DNA from: Fredericiella sp963839515 | GTDB lineage: Bacteria > Chloroflexota > Anaerolineae > Caldilineales > Caldilineaceae | NCBI GenBank assembly: GCA_963839515.1 | Contig: CAWIVN010000020.1 | Location: 124,001 to 188,000, forward strand | Length of the DNA stretch: 64,000 nt | Reading direction: 5' to 3' | Shown: piece after piece, positions 9,514 to 18,569 of the stretch | Layout of the letters: each line of letters starts with the position of its first letter | Numbering within the stretch: position 1 is the first letter of the stretch | The notes under the pieces: generated by a model | What the model was told of the DNA's origin: nothing | Seen by the model: only the letters and a program-made list of their open reading frames with translations | Databases searched by the model: none | Position numbers and translations under genes: made by a program

Positions 9514-10313
9514 AACGGCTGCACCTTATGGAGATTCACGAGCAGCCGTGGTGCCCGGCGTAGATTCGCGACGGGGCGACCGACTGCCTGCGCGCCATTG
9601 CCGGCATACTGCAGCAGTATCGTGCCGCAGTCCCGCTGCTGCAGCGGGCGCTCGATGCCACCGGCAGCCAACAAATCATCGACCTTTGTTCCGGTGGGGC
9701 AGGCCCGTGGCTGCGCATGGGTCCGCAGTTGCAGCGCCGGCTGCGCCGCCGCGTGCCGGTCGTGCTCACCGATCTCTACCCAAGCTGGCAGAGCACCGTT
9801 CGTGACAGGGCTAGCGGCGACTCGTCCCATCAGCCGGCCGGCCAACAGATCATCTTTGTGCCCTTCCCGGTCGACGCTACCCGCGTCTCAGCCCGCGCTG
9901 CCCGGCCTGCGCACCCTCTTCACGGCCTTTCACCACTTTGACCCGCCCACGGCGCAGGCAATTCTTCAGAGCGCGGTGGACCAGGGGCAGGGCATCGGCA
10001 TCTTCGAGCAGACACGGCGCAGCCCCTTGGCACTGCTGGTCATGCTTGTACTGCCGCTGCTCGCATGGCTGTTCACACCTTTCCTACGCCCTTTCACTGG
10101 TCGCGTCTCTTTTGGACTTATGTGATCCCAGCCATTCCCACGGTGCTGCTGCTGGACGGCCTCGTTTCCTGCCTACGCACCTATGAACCGGACGAACTGC
10201 GCGCCATGGTCGAGCAATTGCACGGCCCACCCTACACTTGGGAAATCGGCCGCGTCCGCAGCCCCCTCTCCCCGATTGGTGTCACCTACGCGATCGGTTG
10301 GCCCACGCCGTAG
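9510..10313 (+). pseudogene. Class I SAM methyltransferase of the type III PKS cluster, broken
   Basis: The reading frame begins MKRLHLMEIHEQPWCPA and meets a TAG at 9561-9563, after which the same frame continues IRDGATDCLRAIAG. SAM motif I reads IIDLCSGGAGPW. Near 9890 the frame shifts to LPGLRTLFTAFHHFDPPTAQ, and near 10098 it shifts again to WSRLFWTYVIPAIPTVLLLDG and runs to the stop at 10313. So there is one nonsense mutation and two frameshifts. The order FHHF, FE-T and a membrane-like WTYVIP segment matches a methyltransferase family commonly encoded beside bacterial type III polyketide synthases. With the two upstream pseudogenes it completes a dead three-gene operon. The 10314-10497 spacer holds only the ilvE upstream region. 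Confidence 0.8.
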
Positions 10314-10497
10314 CCATCCTCTCTTGCCCCAGCGCTGCCGTTCTCCGGCGTAGCTCCACCTGGAACTGCCATTCTTTCATCCGCGTCAAAACTGGCGCAA
10401 TGGCTTTTTGCCGCTATAATGCCCCCATTGCCATATCCATTTTTCCCACTCTGCAAAAGCAATTGGGGCAATTGCATCCAGCAAGGAGCACGAAATC

Positions 10498-11418
10498 ATG
10501 GCCATGCGGGCTGACCATATTTGGATGAACGGGAAGCTCATTCCCTGGGACCAGGCGCAGGTGCACGTGTTTACACACGCGCTTCATTACGGCAGCAGCG
10601 TCTTTGAGGGCATCCGCGTCTACGAGACGACCAAGGGGCCGGCACTCTTCCGCGGGCGCGAGCATTACGAGCGCCTGCTCTTCAGCTGCAAGGTAGCGCA
10701 TATCCCCTCGCCCTACACGGTCGACGAGTACCTCCAGGCTACCAAGGAAGTGGTGCAGGCCAACAACCAGCGCAGCGCCTATATCCGCCCGCTGGTCTTC
10801 CGCGGTTACAACACGCTGGGCGTAGACGGCCGCGGCTGCCCGGTGGAGGTCATCGTGGCCTCGGTGCCGTGGGGTGCCTATTTGGGTAAGGAAGGGCTGG
10901 AACAAGGGGTGGACGTGCAGGTGAGCAGCTGGCGGCGCATGGCGCCGGACACGCTCAATGCCCTGGCCAAGATCGGCGGCCAATACGTAAACAGCCAGAA
11001 CATCGTCATGGAAGCCAAGGACAACGGCTTTACCGAGGGTATCGCCCTCGACGTCAACGGCTATGTAAGCGAGGGATCGGGAGAGAACATCTTCGTCATC
11101 CTCAAGGGGCAGATCTACACGCCACCCCTGAGCAACAGTATCCTTGGCGGCATCACCCGCGACTGCGCCACCGTAATCGCACAAGACCTGGGCTACACCG
11201 TCAAGGAATCAGTCATCCCGCGCGAAATGCTTTACATGGCCGACGAAATCTTCTTTACCGGCACGGCTGCCGAGATTACGCCCGTGCGCTCAGTTGACCG
11301 CATGCCGGTCGGCGCCGGCAAACGCGGCCCCATCACCGAAAAGATCCAGTCCCGCTTCTTTGGCATCGTCGAAGGCGAACTGGAAGACAGCCACGGCTGG
11401 CTTATGCCAGTCGCATAG
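10498..11418 (+). CDS. ilvE: Branched-chain amino acid aminotransferase
   Basis: IlvE is a PLP-dependent class IV aminotransferase that makes leucine, isoleucine and valine from their 2-oxo acids with glutamate. The length, 306 residues, is normal. Visible signatures are THALHYGSSVFEGIRVYET near the N-terminus, K158 in LAKIGGQYVNS as the Schiff-base lysine, GIALDVNGYVSEGSGENIF, ITRDC, and TGTAAEITPVRSVD. The ATG has an AAGGAG about 8 bp upstream, and a TATAAT lies at 10415-10420 without a convincing -35 box. The gene stands alone and ends before a long bidirectional hairpin. Confidence 0.96.
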   Translation: MAMRADHIWMNGKLIPWDQAQVHVFTHALHYGSSVFEGIRVYETTKGPALFRGREHYERLLFSCKVAHIPSPYTVDEYLQATKEVVQANNQRSAYIRPLVFRGYNTLGVDGRGCPVEVIVASVPWGAYLGKEGLEQGVDVQVSSWRRMAPDTLNALAKIGGQYVNSQNIVMEAKDNGFTEGIALDVNGYVSEGSGENIFVILKGQIYTPPLSNSILGGITRDCATVIAQDLGYTVKESVIPREMLYMADEIFFTGTAAEITPVRSVDRMPVGAGKRGPITEKIQSRFFGIVEGELEDSHGWLMPVA

Positions 11419-11493
11419 ACCGCCTGTTCAGGTGCAGCTCGCCTCGCTCCTGGGGCTTGCAGGGACGCTCTCTGGCATGTGTAAGGGCCTACA

Positions 11494-11554
11494 GTGAAAA
11501 AACACCGAGGGTTTCAGCGAGCTTGCTCGCTGAAACCCTCGGTGTTTTTTTCAC
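11494..11554. terminator. Long bidirectional terminator hairpin between ilvE and cohesin gene
   Basis: An almost perfect 29-bp inverted repeat with a 2-nt centre: GTGAAAAAACACCGAGGG on the left, mirrored on the right, with one extra T. Runs of A on the left and T on the right give a U-tract for both directions, which fits the convergent ilvE and cohesin genes. The stem core CCGAGGGTTTC resembles the CCGAGTTTC core of the hairpin at 59571. Confidence 0.85.
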
Positions 11555-11558
11555 CCTT

Positions 11559-12566
11559 TCAACCCGTCACTATCTCCGGCATGTAAACCCGCATCTCCAA
11601 AAACTCAAACACGCCATCCCCGTTCCCGTCCACCGGCACCTCAGGGTCGTCGCCGGCTTCGATGCTGTCGGGAATGCCATTGTTGTTGGAGTCGAGGTCC
11701 TTGTAATTGGGCACACCGTCGCCGTCAGGGTCGCCGTCGCCCTCGATGGAGTCGGGGATGCCGTCGCCATCTGTATCGACCGCCTGCGTCGGTGTAGGCG
11801 TGATGGTCGCAGTGGGCGGCGTCGGCGTGTTGGTGACAGTACCCGTTGGAGTGCTTGTTGGGGTAAGTGTAGCCGTCACCGTGGCGGTCACCGTGGCCGT
11901 TGGTATGGGTGTGCCGGTGACGGTCGCCGTGCCTGTAGTTGTTGCAGTAGATGTCGCGGTGGGGGTCGGCGTCTGTGACGGAGTCGGGGTGGTAGTCCCC
12001 ACACCCGGACGCTCGATCTTGACTGATCCAGCCGAACTGACTCCCGCCACGCTTTGTCCCGCCGGGTTGCCAAAGCTGACCGGTGGATAGGCGGAGAAGG
12101 TGATGTCGCTGATGCGGCTGTTGTCGGCGATGTCCGGCTGGCAGATAACGTCGAAGCGTAGAGCGAGCAGCGGGCCGTTAGGCAGTGAGGCCAGCGGCGG
12201 GCTGTAATCGGTGATGACCACATCGATCTCTCCGTCAGGGTCGTCCGCCTGGTAGCTCAACGAGGGCGAGAACTGCAGCGGCAGCACAAACTGGGCGGCT
12301 TCCGGGATGCCGTCGCCGTTGGCGTCGCTCGTATTGAATGCCAGGCAGGTCGGGTCGATGTCCAGCGAGAAGATGATGCCCGATATGTCTTCGCCGTCGC
12401 TATCCAGGTTGACGGTGACGACGGCGCTTTCGCCCACAATGGCCGGAATGCGGTCAGGAATATCGAGCAGGGGCTGCCCGCCCGATGCCAGGGCGCTGGT
12501 AGCGGTAGGTACGAACAGTGCAAGCAGGAGAATGGCCGTCAGCGTGAGTCTGGCATTTCGTTTCAT
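11559..12566 (-). CDS. Secreted cohesin-like protein with Thr/Pro linker and Ca2+-loop repeats
   Basis: This is a 335-residue exported protein. A signal peptide (MKRNARLTLTAILLLALF, likely cleaved after ALA) precedes a cohesin-like module at about residues 33-185 (VNLDSDGEDISGIIFSLDID and PPLASLPNGPLLALRFDV). A linker of about 80 residues is almost pure T/P/A/V (TPTPTATSTATT style). Then come calcium-loop repeats of thrombospondin type 3 kind (DTDGDGIPDSIEG, DPDGDGVPNYKDLD, DSNNNGIPDSIEAG). The C-terminus is VYMPEIVTG, comparable with LYLPAVSN on the next gene. Within the cohesin module DANGDGIPEA forms an extra acidic loop. It is probably extracellular or surface-attached. The ligand is unknown. 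The next gene, 83 bp upstream, encodes related modules. Confidence 0.85.
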   Translation of the reverse strand: MKRNARLTLTAILLLALFVPTATSALASGGQPLLDIPDRIPAIVGESAVVTVNLDSDGEDISGIIFSLDIDPTCLAFNTSDANGDGIPEAAQFVLPLQFSPSLSYQADDPDGEIDVVITDYSPPLASLPNGPLLALRFDVICQPDIADNSRISDITFSAYPPVSFGNPAGQSVAGVSSAGSVKIERPGVGTTTPTPSQTPTPTATSTATTTGTATVTGTPIPTATVTATVTATLTPTSTPTGTVTNTPTPPTATITPTPTQAVDTDGDGIPDSIEGDGDPDGDGVPNYKDLDSNNNGIPDSIEAGDDPEVPVDGNGDGVFEFLEMRVYMPEIVTG

Positions 12567-12649
12567 GGCTGCACCTGGAGAAGAGGGCCGGGCAGCGGGT
12601 GCAAAGCAATTGCACCCGCTGCCCGCATGTTCAGGATCTGGTTGGCCGG

Positions 12650-15600
12650 CTAGTTGGAGACTGCCGGGAGATAGAGCAAAGGTTTGGACGCGGCGCCGTT
12701 GACTTCGACCTCGACCGGCGTGTTGCTGCCGGCGTCGTTGCCGAGAGCGGCGTCGACTACGCTGAGACCGTTCAGCGGCCGGTCACCCTGCGCCTGCAGG
12801 CGGACGGTGGCCACGAGGCCGTCGGCGACGGTGGGCAGCGGCAGGCTGAGGCCGTAGACCGCAATCTTGATGCGGCCGCTGGCGGCGTCCACGCTCACCG
12901 AGCGCTTGAGGCTGCTGCCGGTGGCGAAGACCACGGCATCGGGCAGGCCGTCGCCGTCGGCATCATTCGTGTCGAAGGTAGCCTGCTGCGGGTCGTAGGT
13001 GAGCGTGAAGGCTGCGCCTGCGACCGTGGCGCCCTTGCCGTTCAACGTCACCGGCACCTCGACCGCCTGGTCGTTGACCGCCGGCTCGACGGCCAAGATG
13101 GCCGGCTCGGTGGCGGCGGATGCCGTGAACGTACCGCCCGTGCACGAGCTGTTGCCAAAGACCACGAGCACCGTGCAGACCACGTCGGCCACGTCGATAT
13201 AGGTGCTGGCGTTGGCGTCGCAGCCTACCGGGCTGCCCGGGAACGTGCTTTGCGGCGCATTGAGCCACCAGGGCTGGTCGGCGTCAAAGGTTTCGAGCAC
13301 GATGGCCGAGAAGTCACCGGCGTTGACGAAGCCGTCGCTGTTGCAGTCGCCGCGGGCGCTGTTGGATATCACCAGGACCTTGCCGTCGTCCGTGTTGACC
13401 GGCAGGGCGCCGCCGTTGAGGCTGGCGGCAGTGAAGGCCAACGGCACACTCGTGCCGGACGGGCAGGACAGATTGGCGGAGAAGTTGATCGTCGCCAGCG
13501 TGCCATTATTGAAGGGGCCAGCCGGGACGACTGTGACGATGCCGCCGGCAGCGCTGCCTGTGCCACCACTCGTGCCGACATAGGTCAAGCAGGCAGCATT
13601 ATAGGAGACGCTGAAGGATGCGGAAGTTGGCGCATTGCCGTTGGCCGTGAAGACGACAGGGATACCGATCGCCTGGCCGTGGCGCACGACGAAGTCATCG
13701 CCGATGCTCAGCAGCGAGTGGTCAAGTACGTTGATCACAAACTGCTTTTCGACGTACTGGAAAGGCGTACCGTTGTCTTGACTGCGCACGCGGATGTAGT
13801 AGACCGATTGCGTGGCGAAGTCCACTGCGACGGCGGTCTTGAGTTGGTCGCCGGCAATTGCAAACTTGCTGTTGTCAGCGCTGCCGTCGCCGCTTATCAA
13901 GCTATACGTGTGCGTCTGGCCCGCATCTGGGTCGCCGTTGGTGCTCAAGGTGCCCACCAGCGTGCCGCTCGCAACACCTTCCCATACCGTGTTGCCAGTC
14001 AACGCAATTCCGGTCGGTGGTTCATTGACGTCGGTGACGGTCACTAGGAGCGACTTCGGGAAGGCGCCGCCCTGGCCATCATCGGCCTTGACACAAACCT
14101 TTTTGTTGTTGCTGCCTGCCTCAAAGTTGAAGCTGGCTGCGGTCACGAGCTTGCCACCTGCAATTGCGAACGCAGCGTTGTCTATGTCGCCGCCGCTGGG
14201 GCAACCAGGGACAATGCTGTACACAGGCGCATCGCCGTCTGGATCCACAATGGTGAGCGTACCGACCTCAGTGCCGGCGGGTGCATTTTCGGCCACGGTG
14301 CCAGGACTGAGGGTGATGTCCGTTGGCGCCTGGTTGTAGTCCAGCAGCAGCGGGTCGGCGCTCTGCGTGGCGCGATAGATGGCGTAACCGTTGGCATTAC
14401 TGAAGGTTGCCGTCGGGGCCGACGAGAACTTGACGTAGGTGGTCTTGTCTGCCGGACCCTGACAGGCAGGCAGAATGTCAAACTTGATCTTGACGATGGT
14501 GCCGGCAGGCAGTGAGGCCAACGGCGGCGTCACGTCCCACATAGCGACGTCCAATTCGCCGTCGCTGTCGTTCGTGTCGAGCATCACGCTGTTGACGAAA
14601 CCGCCCGGCAGGCCACTGATGGCATCGGGGATGCCGTCGCCGTTGCCGTCGATTGCGTTGATGCTCAGACAGGTCGTGTCATAGTCCAGCGAGAAGGCTG
14701 TGCTGCTGAAGTTGCCCGCGGCTGGGTTGACTTCCACCGGCAAGGTGAAGCTGGTCGCTCCAGTGGGCAGGTCAATCGGCGCGCCTGGGACGATCAGCGC
14801 TGCCGTGGGGGCCGAGGCGAGGAACGGATTGAAAAGGACGACGGCAGAGGCGTGGCGAACGGCGTCGCCCGTGCCGGTGCCATCGCCGCTGGGGCCACTG
14901 ATGGCGCCCCACCAGTTGTTAATGGCATCGACGATCGATTGGCTCTGGTTCACCACACCGCCATATAAGGAGCCGTCAGCGCCCGCATAGGTCTTGTTAT
15001 TCCCGTAGATAGCTGCGTTGTGGATCTGCACGTTGAGCGGGCCCAGGTTACTCTTGCCTGGTTCGCCGAGACGAATGCCACGTTCATTGCCGGTGAAGAT
15101 ACCGCCTTCAATGGTGACATTAGTCAAGCTCGCGGGATAGGTATTGTAGCTCGCTGCATCATCGCGGGCCTTGATCATCAAGGCGGCGCCTTCCTTGAAG
15201 CCCAGACCGTTTCCGGCCATGTAGAGGTTCTGGAAGGTAAGGTTTTTGTATGCCTCAGCGCCCTTGAGATTGATGTCAATGCCGCCGTTCCAGGTGTCAT
15301 TCCAGTTGGGTTGGCTGCCGTTGCCGGTGACGGAGCAATCAACAAAGGTGGCATCGGATAGCTTTTCAGCGTAAATGCCCTTGAAGCCATTGTTGGCAAA
15401 GCTGGTATTTGCGACGTAGACGTTGCGGACATTGCTACCACCAGTTGCTTCAGGGTCCTTTGCAAAGTACCAGCCGTGGTCGCAGTTGCTAAAGCCACTG
15501 TTGAGGACGGTGAGGTCAGATACGTTAGCCGCCGTAGCAACCTTAAGACAAACTTCGCTTTCGACATTAGTGCCTGGCGAGCCGGCGACCTGGACGTTTT

Positions 15601-16921
15601 CCAGGCGTACATACTGGGCATTGCCAAGGTTGATGCCGTACTGGCCCATCGGTTCGATGCGCAAGTCTTTCAGCAGTATGGGGTTGCTGTTGGAAGCGCC
15701 ATTGCCGGAGAGGGCCAGGGCAGAGCCGCCGGTTGAACGGCGCAGCACCGTGTTTGTGACGGCATCGCTGCTGGAGCCCGCGCCGACCAGCTTGATGTGC
15801 TTGTTGACCGTGAGGTCTTCAACATACAAACCATCGTCGATCAAGATCGTATCGCCAGGAGCGGCATTGACGATCTCAGGCTGGACCAGGGCGCCAATAC
15901 GGCGAACGTTGTTGAACACGCCGTAGCTGTTCGGATACGAGTAGGTGCGTACGTCGAAGCTGGGTAGAGATGCCCCGACCAGTGTTACCGCTGCACGGTC
16001 GAACGTGTTGTCATTCCAGTAGGACTCCCAGTTGAACTGTGAGTTGTCGTAAGTACCGCGAGCACGAATAAGCTGCTGTCCACCGACGAACTCATTGCCC
16101 GTGACGATGGCGCCGCCTACCGACTTGACAAACCATGGCACACCGGTATCGGAGCCGGTGAAGCTGATTACGGCCCAGTCTACGCCCGGGCCGACCACGA
16201 ACTTGTTGTTATTGATCTGGCGTCCACTCACAGGACCGGTCAAACCTGCGCCATTGTTGATGTCTATGCTTGTGCCAAATTCCAGCAGATTGCCTTCGAT
16301 CGTATAGGCTTTGAGGTAGGACTGGTTGTTGACCGTGTCATAGCGCCAGTCATTCAAGTAGACAGAGCCACCTCCTGGCACTGCAAGACGCGAATTCCTG
16401 AGCGTGAAATTGTCACCGATAATCTCGATCGTCTTGTTTTCGCCACTAGCATTGGGCCCGACCTTGATACCGGCGACGGTGACATTGTCGCCCTCAACCC
16501 AAATACCGCTGGGCCCAAAAGTGTTGGTAGCGTTAGTCGTCACGTAGGCGAGCGTAGCGGCTGGATCAATGATCGGTGCACCATTAGCATCGACGCCTTG
16601 GATCAACAGGCCTTCCTTATTGATGAAGATACCGAATTGGTAAGGGCCTGTATTGCTGTAAATCGTCCTATTTGCAGCGGTCTCGCTATAATTGCCAGGA
16701 TAGACCTTTATCGTCTCCCCTGGTGCTGCCGCGTCGATGGCCGTTTGAATATGACAGTATGAGGGCGAACCGGTGCTGTCATTACAGCCCGCATCGTCGT
16801 TGACAATATAGTCAACGGCAAACGCCGGTACGGAAAACACGAAAACAAACAGCAGCGCTAACGAAACGGAAAGGACTAGCGCGCGCGGAAGAAACCTTGG
16901 GGTATTGGCCCAGGTAGACAT
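12650..16921 (-). CDS. Giant secreted beta-helix / cohesin / cadherin / dockerin protein
   Basis: The protein has 1423 residues. The start at 16921 has AAGGAGA at ideal spacing, and the signal peptide is about residues 7-35 (ending VPAFA). Residues about 45-700 are a right-handed parallel beta-helix with pectate-lyase-like repeats (IKVYPGNYSET, IQGVDANGAPIIDP, LRNSRLAV and so on). Then come a cohesin-like module (about 710-858), two cadherin-like repeats (about 862-1064, NQAPTDITLSPG and DVNEPPTGIALTG), a second cohesin (about 1065-1188), a type I dockerin (about 1190-1260, DCNSDGFVNAGDFSAIVL plus CDANASTYIDVADV), a third cohesin (about 1262-1410) and the tail LYLPAVSN. Having both cohesins and a dockerin allows self-assembly or linking to the neighbouring cohesin protein. 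No catalytic site is evident in the helix. Confidence 0.88.
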   Translation of the reverse strand: MSTWANTPRFLPRALVLSVSLALLFVFVFSVPAFAVDYIVNDDAGCNDSTGSPSYCHIQTAIDAAAPGETIKVYPGNYSETAANRTIYSNTGPYQFGIFINKEGLLIQGVDANGAPIIDPAATLAYVTTNATNTFGPSGIWVEGDNVTVAGIKVGPNASGENKTIEIIGDNFTLRNSRLAVPGGGSVYLNDWRYDTVNNQSYLKAYTIEGNLLEFGTSIDINNGAGLTGPVSGRQINNNKFVVGPGVDWAVISFTGSDTGVPWFVKSVGGAIVTGNEFVGGQQLIRARGTYDNSQFNWESYWNDNTFDRAAVTLVGASLPSFDVRTYSYPNSYGVFNNVRRIGALVQPEIVNAAPGDTILIDDGLYVEDLTVNKHIKLVGAGSSSDAVTNTVLRRSTGGSALALSGNGASNSNPILLKDLRIEPMGQYGINLGNAQYVRLENVQVAGSPGTNVESEVCLKVATAANVSDLTVLNSGFSNCDHGWYFAKDPEATGGSNVRNVYVANTSFANNGFKGIYAEKLSDATFVDCSVTGNGSQPNWNDTWNGGIDINLKGAEAYKNLTFQNLYMAGNGLGFKEGAALMIKARDDAASYNTYPASLTNVTIEGGIFTGNERGIRLGEPGKSNLGPLNVQIHNAAIYGNNKTYAGADGSLYGGVVNQSQSIVDAINNWWGAISGPSGDGTGTGDAVRHASAVVLFNPFLASAPTAALIVPGAPIDLPTGATSFTLPVEVNPAAGNFSSTAFSLDYDTTCLSINAIDGNGDGIPDAISGLPGGFVNSVMLDTNDSDGELDVAMWDVTPPLASLPAGTIVKIKFDILPACQGPADKTTYVKFSSAPTATFSNANGYAIYRATQSADPLLLDYNQAPTDITLSPGTVAENAPAGTEVGTLTIVDPDGDAPVYSIVPGCPSGGDIDNAAFAIAGGKLVTAASFNFEAGSNNKKVCVKADDGQGGAFPKSLLVTVTDVNEPPTGIALTGNTVWEGVASGTLVGTLSTNGDPDAGQTHTYSLISGDGSADNSKFAIAGDQLKTAVAVDFATQSVYYIRVRSQDNGTPFQYVEKQFVINVLDHSLLSIGDDFVVRHGQAIGIPVVFTANGNAPTSASFSVSYNAACLTYVGTSGGTGSAAGGIVTVVPAGPFNNGTLATINFSANLSCPSGTSVPLAFTAASLNGGALPVNTDDGKVLVISNSARGDCNSDGFVNAGDFSAIVLETFDADQPWWLNAPQSTFPGSPVGCDANASTYIDVADVVCTVLVVFGNSSCTGGTFTASAATEPAILAVEPAVNDQAVEVPVTLNGKGATVAGAAFTLTYDPQQATFDTNDADGDGLPDAVVFATGSSLKRSVSVDAASGRIKIAVYGLSLPLPTVADGLVATVRLQAQGDRPLNGLSVVDAALGNDAGSNTPVEVEVNGAASKPLLYLPAVSN

Positions 16922-17340
16922 GGGGCTGTCTCCTTATGATCGACGAAAACGGAAATGAAAGGCAAATAGGGAAGAGTGGATGAGATTATGCGTTTTGGGT
17001 ATTGGAGTCGGGGGGTGCCTCCTTACTGGCCGGGTTGTCAAGGAAAGGAAATAAACTTACAGGGTACGTTAAGATCATAGCACGCTGCGGTTCGTTCGGC
17101 GGGAGTGCTAAGCTGACAAAAAGATTACAGGGAGGACCTGTCACTTGTCATGCAAATCTCAGGACAAAACGGTAGCAGCATCTGATCTGCCCTGCTTTTT
17201 GGCCTTTCTCGAGGGTATGGCCTCCGACGACATAAAGTTAATTCGGCGTAGACCCACAAGCTGACAACTGCCGCGTGTGCTACAATGCCAAGTCTAGACA
17301 AGTCTCGGTGACTATCTGCCGTGCGCAGGATGCTATCACG
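16922..17340. other. Divergent intergenic region (beta-helix gene / MFS gene)
   Basis: About 420 bp without a supported gene. Next to 16921 it holds the strong ribosome site of the beta-helix gene. On the right, TGTGCTACAAT near 17276-17286 looks like an extended -10 box for the MFS gene. A TTGACA on the minus strand near 17036-17041 has no well-placed -10. No repeats or hairpins of note were seen. Confidence 0.5.
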
Positions 17341-18549
17341 ATGAATAAGGTGCGTTTGTTTTCCTCGGCCTATGGCCACCTCTCGATCGACGTCCTCAAC
17401 TCGTCGGTCGCCATGATCCTGACTCTGGCCGCCAGCCAGTATGGCCTCACTATCGCCCAAATTGGCTTTGGCGCCATGCTCTACCAGATCATGGCAGCCA
17501 TGAGCCAGCCACTTTTCGGCGGCGTAACTGATAAGCTGCGCGGACGCTGGGTCGGACCATCGGGTGTACTGTGGACGGCCGTTTTCTTTGCCGCTGCTGC
17601 TTTTATGCCCAGCTACCCTGCTTTTATCACCTGCTTGATGATCGGCGGCCTTGGCAGCGGTGCCTTCCACGCCGCCGGCATGGTGCATGCCGCTACGTCG
17701 GGTGGCAGCAAGCCGACGACCTCCACGTCGATCTTTTTCCTGGGGGGCCAAACTGGATTGGCCCTTGGCCCCATCATCGCCGGCCTCATTGTCGCTCCCC
17801 TCGGTCTGATCGGCATGCCCATCATGGCTTCATTTACTCTGCCGGCCGTGATCCTCATGCTCATCTTCATGAACGACGAGTTGCCCATCGCCCACAAGCG
17901 CCCGCCGGCAGCCGAAACCACGCGCCAGGAGCGCCGCCACGGCGCCGCCGCACTCCTTGTCACCGCCTTTATCCTCTTTATCATGTTGCGCTCCGGCACC
18001 TCGCAAGGCTTTGCTACGCTGCTGCCCTCCTATTTCGAGTCGTTGGGCTATCCGCCCGCCCAATACGGCCTGATGCTTGGCATATTCAGCTTCGCCGGCG
18101 CACTGGGCACCTTTATCGGCGGCTACTTGGGCGACCGCTACGATCGCCGCCAAATCATGGTTTTCTCCTCGCTGGTGGCTGCGCCCTTTGCCTTCCTCAT
18201 GCTCTACACCAGTGGCTGGGCCTACATTGTCGTCGCCGTGTTGGCCGGCATGCTGCTCTCCATGCCGCACAGCATCTTGCTGGTCATGACCCAAGAGTTG
18301 GCGCCCAATCGGCGCGGGTTGGTCGGCGGCATGGTGTTAGGTTTTATCTTTGCCAGTGGCTCCACCCTGGCCTGGCTGCAATCGATCGCCGCGACCAACC
18401 GTGGATTGCAGCCGGTGCTGACGGTCGTAGCCTTCTTTCCACTGATTGCCGGGCTGGTAGCCATTCTTTTGCCTTCGGGGCCGCGCGTCGCACCGCCAAT
18501 TCCAGTGGCACCTCAAACTACTGCGGCTCCTGCTTCCGCCGCTGACTGA
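17341..18549 (+). CDS. MFS transporter, fosmidomycin-resistance-like
   Basis: This is a polytopic inner-membrane protein of 402 residues with about 12 membrane segments, from ATG 17341 (AGGA about 10 bp upstream). The N-terminus FSSAYGHLSIDVLNSSVAMI with an early HxxxD in helix 1 is the mark of the Fsr-type family. Between helices 2 and 3 GGVTDKLRGRWVG is the MFS loop, repeated in the second half as GGYLGDRYDRRQIM. A central cytoplasmic linker (PIAHKRPPAAETTRQERRHG) joins the two six-helix halves. Transport of a drug or small metabolite is inferred from the family. The substrate cannot be read from the sequence. The gene is followed after 20 bp by a small membrane protein. Confidence 0.85.
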   Translation: MNKVRLFSSAYGHLSIDVLNSSVAMILTLAASQYGLTIAQIGFGAMLYQIMAAMSQPLFGGVTDKLRGRWVGPSGVLWTAVFFAAAAFMPSYPAFITCLMIGGLGSGAFHAAGMVHAATSGGSKPTTSTSIFFLGGQTGLALGPIIAGLIVAPLGLIGMPIMASFTLPAVILMLIFMNDELPIAHKRPPAAETTRQERRHGAAALLVTAFILFIMLRSGTSQGFATLLPSYFESLGYPPAQYGLMLGIFSFAGALGTFIGGYLGDRYDRRQIMVFSSLVAAPFAFLMLYTSGWAYIVVAVLAGMLLSMPHSILLVMTQELAPNRRGLVGGMVLGFIFASGSTLAWLQSIAATNRGLQPVLTVVAFFPLIAGLVAILLPSGPRVAPPIPVAPQTTAAPASAAD

Positions 18550-18569
18550 ATACGACGAGGTAGGCTGAT

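Noticed and set aside
11770..12010. Short repetitive DNA resembling a tandem array or CRISPR
   Set aside because: It is the codon-level image of a Thr/Pro-rich linker in the cohesin protein; repeats are irregular and there are no spacers.
12599..14047. A 482-codon plus-strand frame over the beta-helix gene
   Set aside because: The minus strand carries clear cadherin, cohesin and dockerin modules; the plus frame is Gly/Asp/Val shadow text.
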